From the NCBI RefSeq assembly GCF_900187225.1, contig NZ_LT906436.1:2232001-2296000 (forward strand): a stretch of 64,000 nt of DNA. Direction: 5' to 3'. The notes beneath the pieces were generated by a model. The model had not been told where the DNA came from. It did not search any database and saw only the letters and a list, made by a program, of their open reading frames with translations. This document shows positions 17,407 to 26,751 of the stretch, in pieces. A program made the position numbers and the translations under genes. The DNA is from Listeria monocytogenes (GTDB taxonomy: Bacteria > Bacillota > Bacilli > Lactobacillales > Listeriaceae). How positions within the stretch are numbered: position 1 is the first letter of the stretch; every line of letters starts with the position of its first letter.

Positions 17407-18345
17407 TTACTTACCCCAACGAATGATTAGGGCGCCCCATGTTAGTCCGCCGCCAAAGCCTACAAGCAGAACGTTATCATTATCTTTAATACGTCCTTCT
17501 TCCACTGCATCAACTAGCGCAAGTGCGATTGAAGAGGATGAAGTATTACCATATTTGTGTACTGTTTTCATCAGTTTTTCTTCTGGTAAATTCAAACGCT
17601 CACGAGAAGCTTCCATGATACGAATATTTGCTTGGTGAGGAATTAGTAAGTCCAAGTCTTCTTTCTCAAGACCAGCACGTTCAAGTACTCGTAGTGAAGC
17701 TTCTCCCATTTGGCGAACTGCAAAACGGAACACTTCACGACCATTCATATAAATCTTTTTATTTTCATCTAAATTCAAGTATTTACCACCTGATCCATCT
17801 GAACCTAAGTCAAATGAAAGTAAACCATGATCATCAGAAACTGGCCCCATAACTACAGCACCTGCTCCATCACCGAATAATACGGCTGTTGTGCGATCAT
17901 CCCAGTTAGTGATTTTAGATAATTTATCCGCACCGACAACTACGATATTTTTATATGCACCTGTTTTAATGAATTGTGCTGCAGTCACTACTCCAAAAGT
18001 AAAACCAGCACAAGCTGCCTCAACGTCCATACCGGCAGCATTTTTCGCTCCTAAACGGTCTTGGATAATATTAGCAACTGAAGGAAATGTCGCTTCTTGT
18101 GTAACAGTTGCAACGATAAACAAGTCGATATCATCTGGTGTAAGACCAGCATTCTTAATGGCTACCTTTGCTGCTTCATATGCTAAATCATGCGTATATT
18201 CGTCATCACGAGCAATTCTTCTTTCTTCGATACCAGTTCGAGTTCGAATCCACTCATCAGATGTATCCATAATTTTTTCTAAATCAAAGTTAGTTACTAT
18301 TTTTTCAGGTACGTATTTACCTACTCCTAAAATTCCTGCGTTCAT
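17407..18345 (-). CDS. fabH: Beta-ketoacyl-ACP synthase III
   Basis: 312 aa. Catalytic Cys112 ([10 protein letters not shown]), His237 (IPHQANIRI) and Asn267 (KYGNTSSSS). It starts fatty acid synthesis by condensing acyl-CoA with malonyl-ACP. In Listeria it prefers branched primers, giving anteiso acids important for cold growth. GGAGGAG ribosome site nine bases before the ATG. A FapR-type operator lies in its promoter region, so malonyl-CoA level should control it. Confidence 0.97.
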   Translation of the reverse strand: MNAGILGVGKYVPEKIVTNFDLEKIMDTSDEWIRTRTGIEERRIARDDEYTHDLAYEAAKVAIKNAGLTPDDIDLFIVATVTQEATFPSVANIIQDRLGAKNAAGMDVEAACAGFTFGVVTAAQFIKTGAYKNIVVVGADKLSKITNWDDRTTAVLFGDGAGAVVMGPVSDDHGLLSFDLGSDGSGGKYLNLDENKKIYMNGREVFRFAVRQMGEASLRVLERAGLEKEDLDLLIPHQANIRIMEASRERLNLPEEKLMKTVHKYGNTSSSSIALALVDAVEEGRIKDNDNVLLVGFGGGLTWGALIIRWGK

Positions 18346-18403
18346 GTGTTCTCCTCCATATCAAACTACATCAGGGCAAAAATAAATTTTTTCCTGGTTA
18401 TTT

Positions 18404-18420
18404 TTATGACCTGGTGCTAA
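18404..18420. promoter_or_regulatory. FapR operator upstream of fabH
   Basis: Minus-strand TTAGCACCAGGTCATAA has the symmetrical frame TTA-N2-ACC-N-GGT-N2-TAA, in agreement with the FapR box TTAGTACC-N-GGTNCTAA. FapR is the malonyl-CoA-sensing repressor of lipid synthesis. Confidence 0.8.
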
Positions 18421-18464
18421 TTTTAACAGAGAACTATCAATTAAGCAATTGGATTGCTACTTTT

Positions 18465-19568
18465 TTATTTTACTTCTAACGCTTTATTAGGATTGTTTTC
18501 AGCAAAACCGTCTGCTTTTGACCAGCCAATTACTTTTCCATCGTCTGATTTAATACGGTACCAATATTCATTTTTCACATCTGCACGACGGTCAATGTCT
18601 AATTCTTTCCCTAGATAATCATTAAGATTGGTAACTACTTTTGAATTGTCTTCTACTGGGTAAGCATAGATTTTTTGATCCGAATCGGTGATATATTTAT
18701 CTAGTTTCACATTTGTTTCATTTTTCGGGGTATAAAAAACTTCTACAGCATCACTGTTTACCCATCCAATAGTTTTGCCTTGATCTTGAAGTTGATACCA
18801 TGTTCCTTTTTCTGTAACAGCTTTTTGAGAAATTCGAAGGCTTTTATTTTTGTAATCTTTGACACTACCTGTTTTTTCTGCGCCCTCTGTATTATATGGT
18901 TTTGTCCAAATTGTTTCATTGCTAGCATTTTTGATTTCTGCATATGCTAATTGGTTTTCTGTTGATGTCACTGTATCGTAAATTTGGTCATATTGATCCA
19001 AATTGTAATTTTCAATAGTTGAAATGAGTTTTTCTGCGTATGCTGGATCAGTTGCATAACCTGCTTCTTGAATTGCGTATGCAGCTTCCTTATAGTTTGT
19101 TTCTCCGATGACTGCTGAGTAAAGATTTGCATTACCAGATACTCCGTTAACAAAAAGTTGGGCATGATCGACTAAAGATGCCTTTTTGTCTGGATACTTT
19201 CTGAAATCAGCTTGTGTGTGGTAGGCTTTTCCGCTGCTAAATTCTTGCGTTCCCATTGAAACGGAACTACCTTCATAGCTTCCTTTAATTCCAAACAGGT
19301 TATTAGCTGAAGTTGATAAGCCACTTTTACCCCAATTGGATTCTAAAATGGCTTGCGCTAAAGTGACACTTGTCAATATTTTTTCTTCTTTTTGTAGATC
19401 TTGTGCATCATTTGCGATTGATTGTATAAATTGTTGTTGTGATAAAGTCATTCCTGCTTGACTTACTGTAGTTTGGTTTGTTCCTGCTGCCTCTGCTTGA
19501 ACAAAAGGTACTAATGTAGAACTTACGATGACGCTTGCTAGTAAAATCTGCGTGAATTTCTTTTTCAT
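18465..19568 (-). CDS. Secreted GW-repeat glucosaminidase-type autolysin
   Basis: 367 aa from the chosen start. Signal peptide MKKKFTQILLASVIVSS with cleavage near A-E-A. A catalytic LYZ2/glucosaminidase-type domain (GH73-like) follows; visible features are TLAQAILESNWGKSG with catalytic Glu, NNLFGIKGSYEG, and FRKYPDKKASLVDHA. Two SH3-like GW modules form the C-terminus (GKTIGWVNSDAVEV and DGKVIGWSKADGFAE), which bind lipoteichoic acid. It cleaves peptidoglycan for separation and turnover. The frame is open 14 codons further upstream, but the ATG at 19568 starts the signal peptide. No strong terminator; only an AGCAAT/ATTGCT hairpin after the stop. Confidence 0.9.
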   Translation of the reverse strand: MKKKFTQILLASVIVSSTLVPFVQAEAAGTNQTTVSQAGMTLSQQQFIQSIANDAQDLQKEEKILTSVTLAQAILESNWGKSGLSTSANNLFGIKGSYEGSSVSMGTQEFSSGKAYHTQADFRKYPDKKASLVDHAQLFVNGVSGNANLYSAVIGETNYKEAAYAIQEAGYATDPAYAEKLISTIENYNLDQYDQIYDTVTSTENQLAYAEIKNASNETIWTKPYNTEGAEKTGSVKDYKNKSLRISQKAVTEKGTWYQLQDQGKTIGWVNSDAVEVFYTPKNETNVKLDKYITDSDQKIYAYPVEDNSKVVTNLNDYLGKELDIDRRADVKNEYWYRIKSDDGKVIGWSKADGFAENNPNKALEVK

Positions 19569-19852
19569 TATCAGTTGGCACTTCCTATCCAAATTAGTTA
19601 GTTCCCCCAATTTAAATGGCTCTGTCTCTGTTAACCTTCTTCATTCTAGCATTTTCATTCTGAGAGCCTACTAATTTTTTGATGAAAGATTTATAATAAA
19701 GTAAGCAGAATGGCTAGTATAGGGGATTCTCGTGTACCTGTTTACATTTGACAATATTATGTCATTGCTTATCTACCCCTTTACACTACTATTCTCCATT
19801 TAAAGTTCATTTCCTTCCTTTTTTTGATAATCGTATTTTCAAATGATATATG
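19569..19852. other. Intergenic region between the autolysin and a DUF2929 gene
   Basis: About 285 bp, mostly AT-rich. A minus-strand -10 TATACT-like element near 19714-19719 could drive the autolysin. I see no convincing open reading frame; the overlapping minus-strand frame at 19781-19999 opposes the DUF2929 gene and has no family features. Confidence 0.4.
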
Positions 19853-19889
19853 ATTGGATAATCCAATTTTATGTGCTAAAATGTATAAT
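19853..19889 (+). promoter_or_regulatory. Palindrome and -10 upstream of the DUF2929 gene
   Basis: ATTGGATAATCCAAT (19853-19867) is a perfect 7-1-7 palindrome about 16 bp upstream of a -10 TATAAT (19884-19889). This places it over the -35 region. Likely operator; regulator unknown. Confidence 0.5.
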
Positions 19890-19914
19890 GAAATAGATGA
19901 AATGGGGTGTAAGG

Positions 19915-20103
19915 ATGCGTTACGTGGTGACTGTATTTTGGGTATTCTTACTTTCTTTAATGGCAGAATTCGTTCTTTCTTCCATGTTATATGTATCATT
20001 TGATATGACGCGGGCTATTATTTTAACAGTAGGGTTATCCTTCTTCATTATTTTAATCACTTTCTTGATGCCTAAAGATAGCGAAGTTTATGACTTTAAG
20101 TAA
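19915..20103 (+). CDS. DUF2929 (YjzD-like) small membrane protein
   Basis: 62 aa. Two hydrophobic segments (residues 2-24 and 28-50) and a charged tail PKDSEVYDFK. Length and sequence fit DUF2929/YjzD. In B. subtilis yjzD also lies beside fabHA-fabF, so the neighbourhood is conserved. The ATG at 19915 follows GGGGTG; the open frame reaches 19897 but adds only a weak start. Function unknown. A strong bidirectional terminator follows. Confidence 0.85.
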   Translation: MRYVVTVFWVFLLSLMAEFVLSSMLYVSFDMTRAIILTVGLSFFIILITFLMPKDSEVYDFK

Positions 20104-20150
20104 ACATCCAACTTTCTGATAGCGAGAACTGACTTTTCAGAAGTAGTTCA

Positions 20151-20193
20151 AAAAAAGAAGCTCTTTCCAATATATGGAAAGAGCTTCTTTTTT
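20151..20193. terminator. Bidirectional terminator, DUF2929 gene / gpmA
   Basis: Perfect 18-bp stem AAAAAAGAAGCTCTTTCC/GGAAAGAGCTTCTTTTTT with a 7-nt loop. Confidence 0.92.
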
Positions 20194-20882
20194 TATTTAT
20201 CCAAGTAATATTTATTTACTGGTTTTAAATCATCGTTTAATTCATATACTAGTGGTACGCCTGTTGGAATTTCTAAATCCATTATTTCATCATCACTAAT
20301 ACCTTCTAGGAATTTCACTAATGCTCGTAAACTGTTACCATGCGCCGCGATGACTACTCGTCGTCCTTCTTTAATTTCTGGAGCAATTGTGTCCATCCAA
20401 TAAGGAATAACGCGTTCTAATGTTACTTTCAAGTTTTCACCTGATGGAATAGCGTGTGTATCAAGGAGTTGATAACGACGATCATTTTTTGCTTGTCTTT
20501 CGTCGTTTTCTTCTAGTAATGGTGGAAGTGTGTCATAGCTTCTACGCCATTTTTGTACTTGGTCAGCACCATATTTTTCAGCAGTTTCTTGTTTATTAAG
20601 TCCTTGAAGTGCGCCGTAATGACGTTCGTTCAAGCGCCAAGATTTATGAACTGGTACCCACATTTGGTCAGATTCTTCTAACACATAATTAAGTGTTTTA
20701 ATAGCTCGTGTTAAAACAGAAGTGAAGGCAACATCGAATTCTAAGCCTGCCTCTTTAATTCTTTTTCCTGCTGTCATTGCTTCCACAACGCCTTCTTGCG
20801 ACAAGTCCACATCATGCCAACCTGTAAATAGGTTCAATTTGTTCCATTCACTTTGACCATGACGAATTAATACTAATTTCAT
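20193..20882 (-). CDS. gpmA: 2,3-bisphosphoglycerate-dependent phosphoglycerate mutase
   Basis: 229 aa. Phosphohistidine motif [14 protein letters not shown] (His8), ERHYGALQG with the catalytic Glu, and the second histidine in [12 protein letters not shown]. Interconverts 3- and 2-phosphoglycerate in glycolysis. The frame begins three codons earlier (MRK), but MKLVLIRHG is the usual start and has a GAGGAAG site. Single gene with its own terminator. Confidence 0.95.
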   Translation of the reverse strand: MKLVLIRHGQSEWNKLNLFTGWHDVDLSQEGVVEAMTAGKRIKEAGLEFDVAFTSVLTRAIKTLNYVLEESDQMWVPVHKSWRLNERHYGALQGLNKQETAEKYGADQVQKWRRSYDTLPPLLEENDERQAKNDRRYQLLDTHAIPSGENLKVTLERVIPYWMDTIAPEIKEGRRVVIAAHGNSLRALVKFLEGISDDEIMDLEIPTGVPLVYELNDDLKPVNKYYLDK

Positions 20883-20972
20883 CTTCCTCATCCTTCCATT
20901 TTCGCCTATTTTCTAAACGACTAATCCAACCAAAGTTTTCCCTTTCAAGTGAAGTGTCAAACCTTTTTTAGG

Positions 20973-23573
20973 TTATTCTGTGACTTTAAAAGTAAATTCT
21001 TTATCTGCTAAATCAATTTCCACGGATGAATGTGGCATGATTTTACCAGAGACAATTTCTCTTGCAAGTGGTGTTTCGACATGACGCACAATATAGCGTT
21101 TAAGTGGTCGTGCTCCGTATACCGGATCATAAGCTTCCTCCGCAATAAAGGCTTTTGCATCATCGGAAATAGTGATTGTAATTTCTTGGTCGGCTAAACG
21201 GATTTGAAGTTCTTCTACTAATTTCTCCACAATACCTTTAATATCAGCAAGTGTTAGTGGTTTAAATAGAATAATATCATCTACGCGGTTTAAGAATTCT
21301 GGTTTAAATTCACTTTGTAAAATTTGCATTACATCTGATTCTAATTCCGGTGAAATTTCGCCTTCTTCGGTTCTTTCAAGTAATAAATTAGAGCCAATAT
21401 TTGACGTCATAATAATTACTGTATTTTTAAAATCAATTAATCGACCTTGTGAATCTGTGATACGTCCATCGTCAAGTACTTGTAATAGTATGTTAAATAC
21501 ATCTGGATGAGCTTTTTCGATTTCATCAAGTAGGACGATCGAATAAGGGTTTCGTCTTACAGCTTCAGTAAGTTGACCACCTTCCTCATAACCAATGTAA
21601 CCTGGAGGAGCTCCGACAAGTCTTGATACGGAATGTTTCTCCATGTATTCAGACATATCAATTCGAATCATGTGATCTTCGGAATCAAACATATTAAATG
21701 CAAGTGCTTTAGCAAGTTCTGTTTTACCCACACCTGTTGGTCCTAAGAAAATAAAGGAGCCTATTGGGCGTTTCGGATCTTTAATTCCTGCACGAGCTCG
21801 TAAGACAGCATCACTCACTAATTGGACGGCATCATCTTGACCAATTACTTTTTGATGAAGGACATCTGCTAATTTAAGCAGTTTTTCGCGTTCTCCTTCT
21901 ACTAATTTAGTCACCGGAATCCCTGTCCAACGTCCGACGATTTCTGCAATTTCATTTTCTGTTACTTCTTCTTGTAAAATCCGATCTTCTTGTGCTGTTT
22001 TTTCGCGATTTTCTGCTTCTAACTCAAGCAATTCTTTTTCCACAGCCGGGATTCTACCGTGGCGTAATTCTGCTGCTTTGTTTAAATCATAATTATTTTC
22101 TGCTTCTTCTAATTCATGGCGTAAATGGTCGATTTGCTCCCGGACCTCACGAATTTTACTGATTTCGTTTTTCTCGGATTCCCATTTGGACTTCATTTGG
22201 TTGGCTTCTTCTTTGTAGTCAGCCAGCTCGCGTTGCAATATTTCTAAACGGCGTTCACTCGCTGGATCTTTTTCTTCTTTTAGTGCTGCTTCCTCAATTT
22301 CTAATTGCATTACTTTTCTAGTTACTTCATCGAGTTCACTTGGCATGGAGTCAATTTCGACACGAATAGTTGCGCATGCTTCATCTACTAAGTCAATTGC
22401 TTTGTCCGGCAAGAAGCGGTCAGTAATATAACGATTAGAAAGACTCGCAGCTGCAACTAAAGCATTGTCATGAATATTTACCCCGTGATGAATTTCAAAA
22501 CGTTCTTTTAACCCGCGTAAAATGGAAACCGTATCTTCCACTGTTGGTTCTGGGACAAGCACTTTTTGGAAACGTCTTTCTAGTGCAGCATCTTTTTCGA
22601 TATATTGGCGATATTCATCCAATGTAGTTGCACCGATGCAGTGCAGTTCTCCGCGGGCAAGCATCGGTTTTAACATATTTCCTGCGTCCATTGCGCCGTC
22701 TGTTTTACCTGCGCCGACAATCGTATGAATTTCATCAATAAAGAGTAAAATTTGACCATCACTTTGTTTTACTTCTTGGAGTACTGCTTTCAATCGTTCT
22801 TCAAATTCACCGCGGTACTTAGCTCCAGCAATAAGGGAACCAATGTCGAGTGAGATAATCGTTTTATCTTTCAGTCCTTCTGGCACGTCTTTTCGAACGA
22901 TACGTTGCGCTAATCCTTCGACAATGGCTGTTTTACCAACACCTGGTTCACCTATTAGAACTGGATTGTTTTTTGTTTTTCTAGATAAAATTCGGATAAC
23001 GTTACGAATTTCTGCATCGCGTCCGATTACTGGATCGAGTTTGCCGCTTCTAACTTCCGCGACTAAATCACGACCATATTTTGTTAAAGCTTCATAGTTT
23101 TCTTCTGCATTTTGAGAAGTCACTCTTTTCCCTCCTCTGATTTTTAAAATTGCTTCTTTAATTTGTTTTTTAGCTTTATGTTGATTTTTAAGTTCGGCTG
23201 TAATTGGATTCGATTTTTGATCCATAACAGCTAAGATAAGATGTTCTGTTGAGACAAAATCATCTTCTAATTGTTGTTGTTCTTTTTCTGCATCCCTCAT
23301 TAGTTGGAAAAGAGCTTGGCTCATTGCTTGGCCATAATTCACGCCACTTCCTGAAACTACTGGGATTTTTTCCAAAGTATTCTCTATTACTTTTTGAAGT
23401 GCATCTGTATCAACTTCCGCTACATCATAGACTCGCTTTGCAAAGTCGCTTTCTGTTAATAACACTTTAAAAACGTGTGCAACGTCAATTTCTTGATGTT
23501 CTGATGCAATAGCTAGATTTTGTGCGTCCGCAATTGTTTGCTGGACTTGTTGTGTAAATTTTTGTAAATCCAT
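20973..23573 (-). CDS. clpB: ATP-dependent disaggregase ClpB
   Basis: 866 aa Hsp100. N-terminal Clp_N repeats (1-150), first AAA+ module with Walker [10 protein letters not shown] near 207, and Walker [11 protein letters not shown]. The coiled-coil M domain (about 410-525, [12 protein letters not shown]-type heptads) and second AAA+ module with GPTGVGKTE near 606 follow. The ClpP-binding loop of ClpC/ClpA is absent, as expected for ClpB. It resolves protein aggregates with DnaK. A CtsR operator overlaps the transcription start, giving heat control. Confidence 0.97.
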
Positions 23574-23600
23574 TCATTCGTCCTCCTTATAAAAGATAAG

Positions 23601-23617
23601 TCTGACCTTTTTTGACC
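23601..23617 (-). promoter_or_regulatory. CtsR operator of clpB
   Basis: Minus-strand GGTCAAA-AAA-GGTCAGA is the tandem CtsR heptad repeat (consensus GGTCAAA-N3-GGTCAAA) with one mismatch. It lies 9-25 bp downstream of the -10. Confidence 0.88.
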
Positions 23618-23625
23618 TTAACTTT

Positions 23626-23654
23626 ATTATAGTTTTTCATCTTGCTTTTGTCTA
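23626..23654 (-). promoter_or_regulatory. clpB promoter
   Basis: Minus strand -35 TAGACA (23649-23654), 17-bp spacer, -10 TATAAT (23626-23631). Confidence 0.75.
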
Positions 23655-23677
23655 ACAAAAACCTTCTTTTTTTATAG

Positions 23678-23712
23678 AAAAAGATCTACCAATTTTTAGG
23701 TTGGCAGATCTT
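23678..23712 (-). terminator. Terminator of the BI-1 family gene
   Basis: Minus strand AAGATCTGCCAACC pairs with GGTAGATCTTTTT, a 12-bp stem with a small bulge, followed by a U-run. Confidence 0.7.
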
Positions 23713-23721
23713 CTGAATTTC

Positions 23722-24399
23722 TTAATCACGACCTGTAAATAGGCGGAGTAAGAACATGAATAAGTTAAGGAAATCAAGGTATAAATTCAGCGCAAGCATT
23801 GGTACATCTGCTAGTTCCACATCGCGCTTCATGATTTGGTTGAAGTCATACAAAATATATAGTGAGAAAATAATCGTTCCGCCTGCTGAAATAATAGTTG
23901 ATAGCATAGAGCCAAATGGTAGAAAGACTCCTACAAAGCTAAATATAACGAGAATAATAATCGCAGCGAATAAAGCACTGCTTAAGAAAGATAAGTCTTT
24001 CTTCATTTTTGCACCAATAAAAGCTAGCGTTGTGAAAGTAACGGTTGCTGTAACAAATGCCATTAGAACGGCGGCACCTTGCCCTGCACCAAAATAATAT
24101 GTCAAAGTTGGTCCAAGTGTTAAGCCTGTGACAAACGCAAATGCTAGTACTACTGGGTAGCCTACCACTTTATTAATTGTTTTACTTCGACGCACTACCA
24201 TCGCTGTGATAAGTAACGCGACTTCTAACACGACAAGAGGCAAATAAAGTTCTGGACTTAATTTACTCCCAATCGCAGCACCGATAGATGCAAGTAGCAA
24301 AGAAAATACAAACCAATTAAGTATTTTTTGCATAATAATTTGTTTCTCTGTTCTTTTCTCTGTGTTTACTCGCTCGGATGTGTGATTGATTTCGTTCAT
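23722..24399 (-). CDS. Bax inhibitor-1 (BI-1/YetJ) family membrane protein
   Basis: 225 aa, seven predicted membrane segments. The C-terminal family signature ILYDFNQIMKRD...LNLYLDFLNLFMFLLRLF carries the two aspartates (in YDFNQI and YLDFLN) that in B. subtilis YetJ form the pH-sensing pair of a calcium leak channel. A calcium-leak role here is by homology only. The ATG at 24399 has proper spacing from GAGGAG; the frame begins two codons earlier with an ATG too close to that site. Confidence 0.9.
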   Translation of the reverse strand: MNEINHTSERVNTEKRTEKQIIMQKILNWFVFSLLLASIGAAIGSKLSPELYLPLVVLEVALLITAMVVRRSKTINKVVGYPVVLAFAFVTGLTLGPTLTYYFGAGQGAAVLMAFVTATVTFTTLAFIGAKMKKDLSFLSSALFAAIIILVIFSFVGVFLPFGSMLSTIISAGGTIIFSLYILYDFNQIMKRDVELADVPMLALNLYLDFLNLFMFLLRLFTGRD

Positions 24400-24483
24400 G
24401 AACATTTCTCCTCTTCCAATTGATTAGTTTTATTATATCAAAAGAATTATTACAATTCTATCGGTCTTGCGTTGGAATTTCAC

Positions 24484-24513
24484 AAAAAAAGAAGCGCACG
24501 AGGCACTTCTTTA
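24484..24513 (-). terminator. Terminator of the HAD phosphatase gene
   Basis: GAAGTGC/GCGCTTC stem (one wobble) flanked by A/U runs at the 3' end of the gene. Confidence 0.75.
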
Positions 24514-25290
24514 AATTAAATCAAATTGTTTCAAGCCTAGCATAATGCCGTCACTATTGTTATCTTTCGTTACAAAAGTAGCTTTTTCTTTTAATAAAGG
24601 TACGGCGTTTTCCATTGCAATCGCATAATCCACTGCACCAAACATCTCTAAATCGTTCATGCCATCTCCAAAAGCATAGGTAGGAACATCTTGATAGCCC
24701 ATTACTTCAAGTAGTTTCGAAATACCAACTGCTTTAGATCCGCCTTTTCTTAAGACGTCATTACTAAATGGCGTGTTGCGAACAAATTGTAATTCTGGAA
24801 AACGTTCTGGGAAATAGTCATCGCCAGTTTCGAGTAATAGAAGTGCCATATTGATAGTTTCTTCTTTATACATATTAGGTCTTACTTCAGGCATCGGCTC
24901 GCCTAAAAAATCATAATGTGCTTTTACAACTGGCGTACTAGCTGTTGCGCCAATTCTTTTATCATTATAATAGCAAACTTCGACATTTTGTGATTTTGCT
25001 TCTTCAGTCAACTGTTCTAATAAACCTGCATCAATCACATCTTCATATACTTTTTCACCTTCAAAAATAGCCATTTGTCCGTTCATCATTACTGCGGATT
25101 CAATGCCGGTAATTTTCATTTGATGACTGATTTCTATAAGCGTCCGACCAGTAGCAATAACAGGAATAACATTATTTTCTCGAAGTTTATCAAGTGCTTG
25201 AAGCGAGGTATCAAGTACTTTGGATTCACTATTTAACAGTGTTCCATCCATATCAAAAAAACAAATTCCACGTGGTTTCACATTATTCAT
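24511..25290 (-). CDS. Cof-type HAD-superfamily phosphatase
   Basis: 259 aa. All four HAD motifs are visible: DMDGTLLNS (I), VIATGR (II), the lysine in LRKGGSKAVGI (III) and FGDGMNDLEMF (IV). A C2-type cap lies between motifs II and III. These enzymes dephosphorylate sugar phosphates or cofactors; the substrate cannot be told from sequence. Monocistronic. Confidence 0.9.
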   Translation of the reverse strand: MNNVKPRGICFFDMDGTLLNSESKVLDTSLQALDKLRENNVIPVIATGRTLIEISHQMKITGIESAVMMNGQMAIFEGEKVYEDVIDAGLLEQLTEEAKSQNVEVCYYNDKRIGATASTPVVKAHYDFLGEPMPEVRPNMYKEETINMALLLLETGDDYFPERFPELQFVRNTPFSNDVLRKGGSKAVGISKLLEVMGYQDVPTYAFGDGMNDLEMFGAVDYAIAMENAVPLLKEKATFVTKDNNSDGIMLGLKQFDLI

Positions 25291-25344
25291 CCTTTACTAA
25301 CATAATATATCCATCATACCAATCTTACGGATGCAAAGTAAAGG

Positions 25345-26130
25345 TTATTTGTACATAACAAAATCTCCTGTGTGCTCAAAACCAAGACGGTGATATATCT
25401 CACCAGCGACTGGATTATCGTAAAACAAACATGGTTTCTTTCCTTCTGCTAATACATCGCAACATAATTTTTTTAGAAGTGTACTTGCAAAGCCGTGTTG
25501 TCTATATCCATCACTTGTCGCAACACCTGTAATCATTGCTGAAAAGGAATTTTCTGCGGATGTTTCTGCTACGGCAACTACTTCTTGGTCTTGTTCAATA
25601 TAATAAATTCGTTTCACGCCTTTTTCAATTTGGCGAATAATTAATTCTTCATTTTCGTCGCGTGAACCAAATTCTTTAATGTGTTTGCGCATTTTAATAA
25701 TTGGGCCCACATCTTCCGCTACTGCCGTTCTGACGATAACATCTTGATTTACTGGAATACGGTTTACATGTTCGCATTCGCAAAAATAAGTGTCTTGTCT
25801 TTTTTCGGCAAGTTCTGGCAAAAATGCCTCTAGTTCTTTTGTGACACGGGACATACCGCTAACTTCATATTTGTCATGTGTAGCAATAATTTCTGAGAAC
25901 GCTTCTGCATTAAAATTAGCGTCTTTTGAATAGGGTAAGAAAAACGTATCGAATCGAAGTAACAAAGCATGTAATTTGCCTACTGAATCGAATTCACCCC
26001 AAAGATCTTGCACATCACTCTCATAACCAAAATTTTCGATGTCCCCAATAATAAATAAATTTTGGGTTGCTTCGGGTTTTAAAAGTGCCATTACTTCTTC
26101 ATTATCAGATACAGTTAGTTTTCTAATCAT
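25345..26130 (-). CDS. GNAT-family N-acetyltransferase
   Basis: 261 aa from the ATG at 26130, which follows AGGAG at eight bases. The frame is open 29 codons more, but without a ribosome site. The C-terminal half is the acetyl-CoA domain: TGVATSDGYRQHGFASTLL (motif A, with QHGFA as the pyrophosphate loop) and NPVAGEIYHRLGFEHTG (motif B). The N-terminal half is an additional GNAT-like lobe, as in two-domain GNATs. Substrate unknown. Monocistronic between two terminators. Confidence 0.87.
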   Translation of the reverse strand: MIRKLTVSDNEEVMALLKPEATQNLFIIGDIENFGYESDVQDLWGEFDSVGKLHALLLRFDTFFLPYSKDANFNAEAFSEIIATHDKYEVSGMSRVTKELEAFLPELAEKRQDTYFCECEHVNRIPVNQDVIVRTAVAEDVGPIIKMRKHIKEFGSRDENEELIIRQIEKGVKRIYYIEQDQEVVAVAETSAENSFSAMITGVATSDGYRQHGFASTLLKKLCCDVLAEGKKPCLFYDNPVAGEIYHRLGFEHTGDFVMYK

Positions 26131-26219
26131 GTGCCACACTCCTATTTTGAAAATTGTCTTCATTTTACGTGAGTTAGGTAGGTTCGTCAAGCCCTGAATC
26201 TTACTATTTTGCGCCATAT

Positions 26220-26253
26220 AAAAAAGCTCGGGACAATTAGTCCCAAGCTTTTA
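26220..26253 (-). terminator. Terminator of the HTH gene
   Basis: AAAAGCTTGGGAC/GTCCCGAGCTTTT stem (one mismatch) with a 5-nt loop and a run of U. Confidence 0.85.
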
Positions 26254-26595
26254 TGATTCGTAATGAATCTCGCCAATTTTCAACATTAAGCTGATAGCAT
26301 TGAATTTTTCATCTCCAAGATGCATTTTGTTTGTATCTTGAAAAGTGATAGGTGCTGATGTAATCGCTTCTTTCGGTTGTTCAAAGAATTTTTCTTCAAG
26401 TGCCAAACTTTCTGTAATTTGCGATATGTATTTTTGGAATTTATTTTCGTTTCTCATCTTCCCTATCATTAATGCTTTTAGCGTATTCTGGGAAATTCCG
26501 ACTGCAAGCGCGAATGTTCTATGAGTATATCCATTTATTTTCATATAAAGTGACAAATTAGTGGCAATTCTTTGTTTTTCTGCCTTGTTTTTCAT
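26251..26595 (-). CDS. Small XRE-like helix-turn-helix protein
   Basis: 114 aa. The N-terminal 60 residues look like a XRE/Cro HTH: NLSLYMKINGYTHRTFALAVGIS is followed by QNTLKALMIGKM as the recognition helix. The C-terminal 50 residues are unlike any domain I know. Probably a DNA-binding regulator. GGAGG ribosome site. A perfect cre sequence lies about 90 bp upstream, suggesting carbon catabolite control. Confidence 0.78.
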   Translation of the reverse strand: MKNKAEKQRIATNLSLYMKINGYTHRTFALAVGISQNTLKALMIGKMRNENKFQKYISQITESLALEEKFFEQPKEAITSAPITFQDTNKMHLGDEKFNAISLMLKIGEIHYES

Positions 26596-26685
26596 TTGGG
26601 TGAACCTCCTGTCTTTCTATATTTATCATTATGCCCGGTGAAGATGAGAATTTGATTAAAACTTCATAGTATTTAGCTAAAAATA

Positions 26686-26701
26686 TTGAAAACGTTTTCT
26701 T
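26686..26701. promoter_or_regulatory. cre site (CcpA)
   Basis: TTGAAAACGTTTTCTT matches the high-affinity cre consensus WTGAAARCGYTTTCWN at every position; its core GAAAACGTTTTC is a perfect palindrome. It lies upstream of the HTH gene at 26251-26595 and just beyond the hemH terminator. Confidence 0.75.
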
Positions 26702-26707
26702 TATTTC

Positions 26708-26741
26708 AAAAAAATATGCCGGAATAACGAATATCCCGGCA
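26708..26741 (-). terminator. Terminator of hemEH
   Basis: TGCCGGGATA/TATTCCGGCA stem with a 5-nt loop, then a U-rich tract on the minus strand. Confidence 0.82.
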
Positions 26742-26751
26742 AGACTTTTAT

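Noticed and set aside
17891-18385. 164-aa plus-strand frame
   Set aside because: Antisense to fabH, whose catalytic residues and start are beyond doubt.
18442-18458. Hairpin AGCAAT/ATTGCT as autolysin terminator
   Set aside because: It has a U-run only in the plus-strand direction, the wrong way for the minus-strand gene, and the stem is only six pairs.
19781-19999. 72-aa minus-strand frame
   Set aside because: Opposes the DUF2929 gene, has no ribosome site, and has a Lys/Ile-rich composition unlike a real protein.
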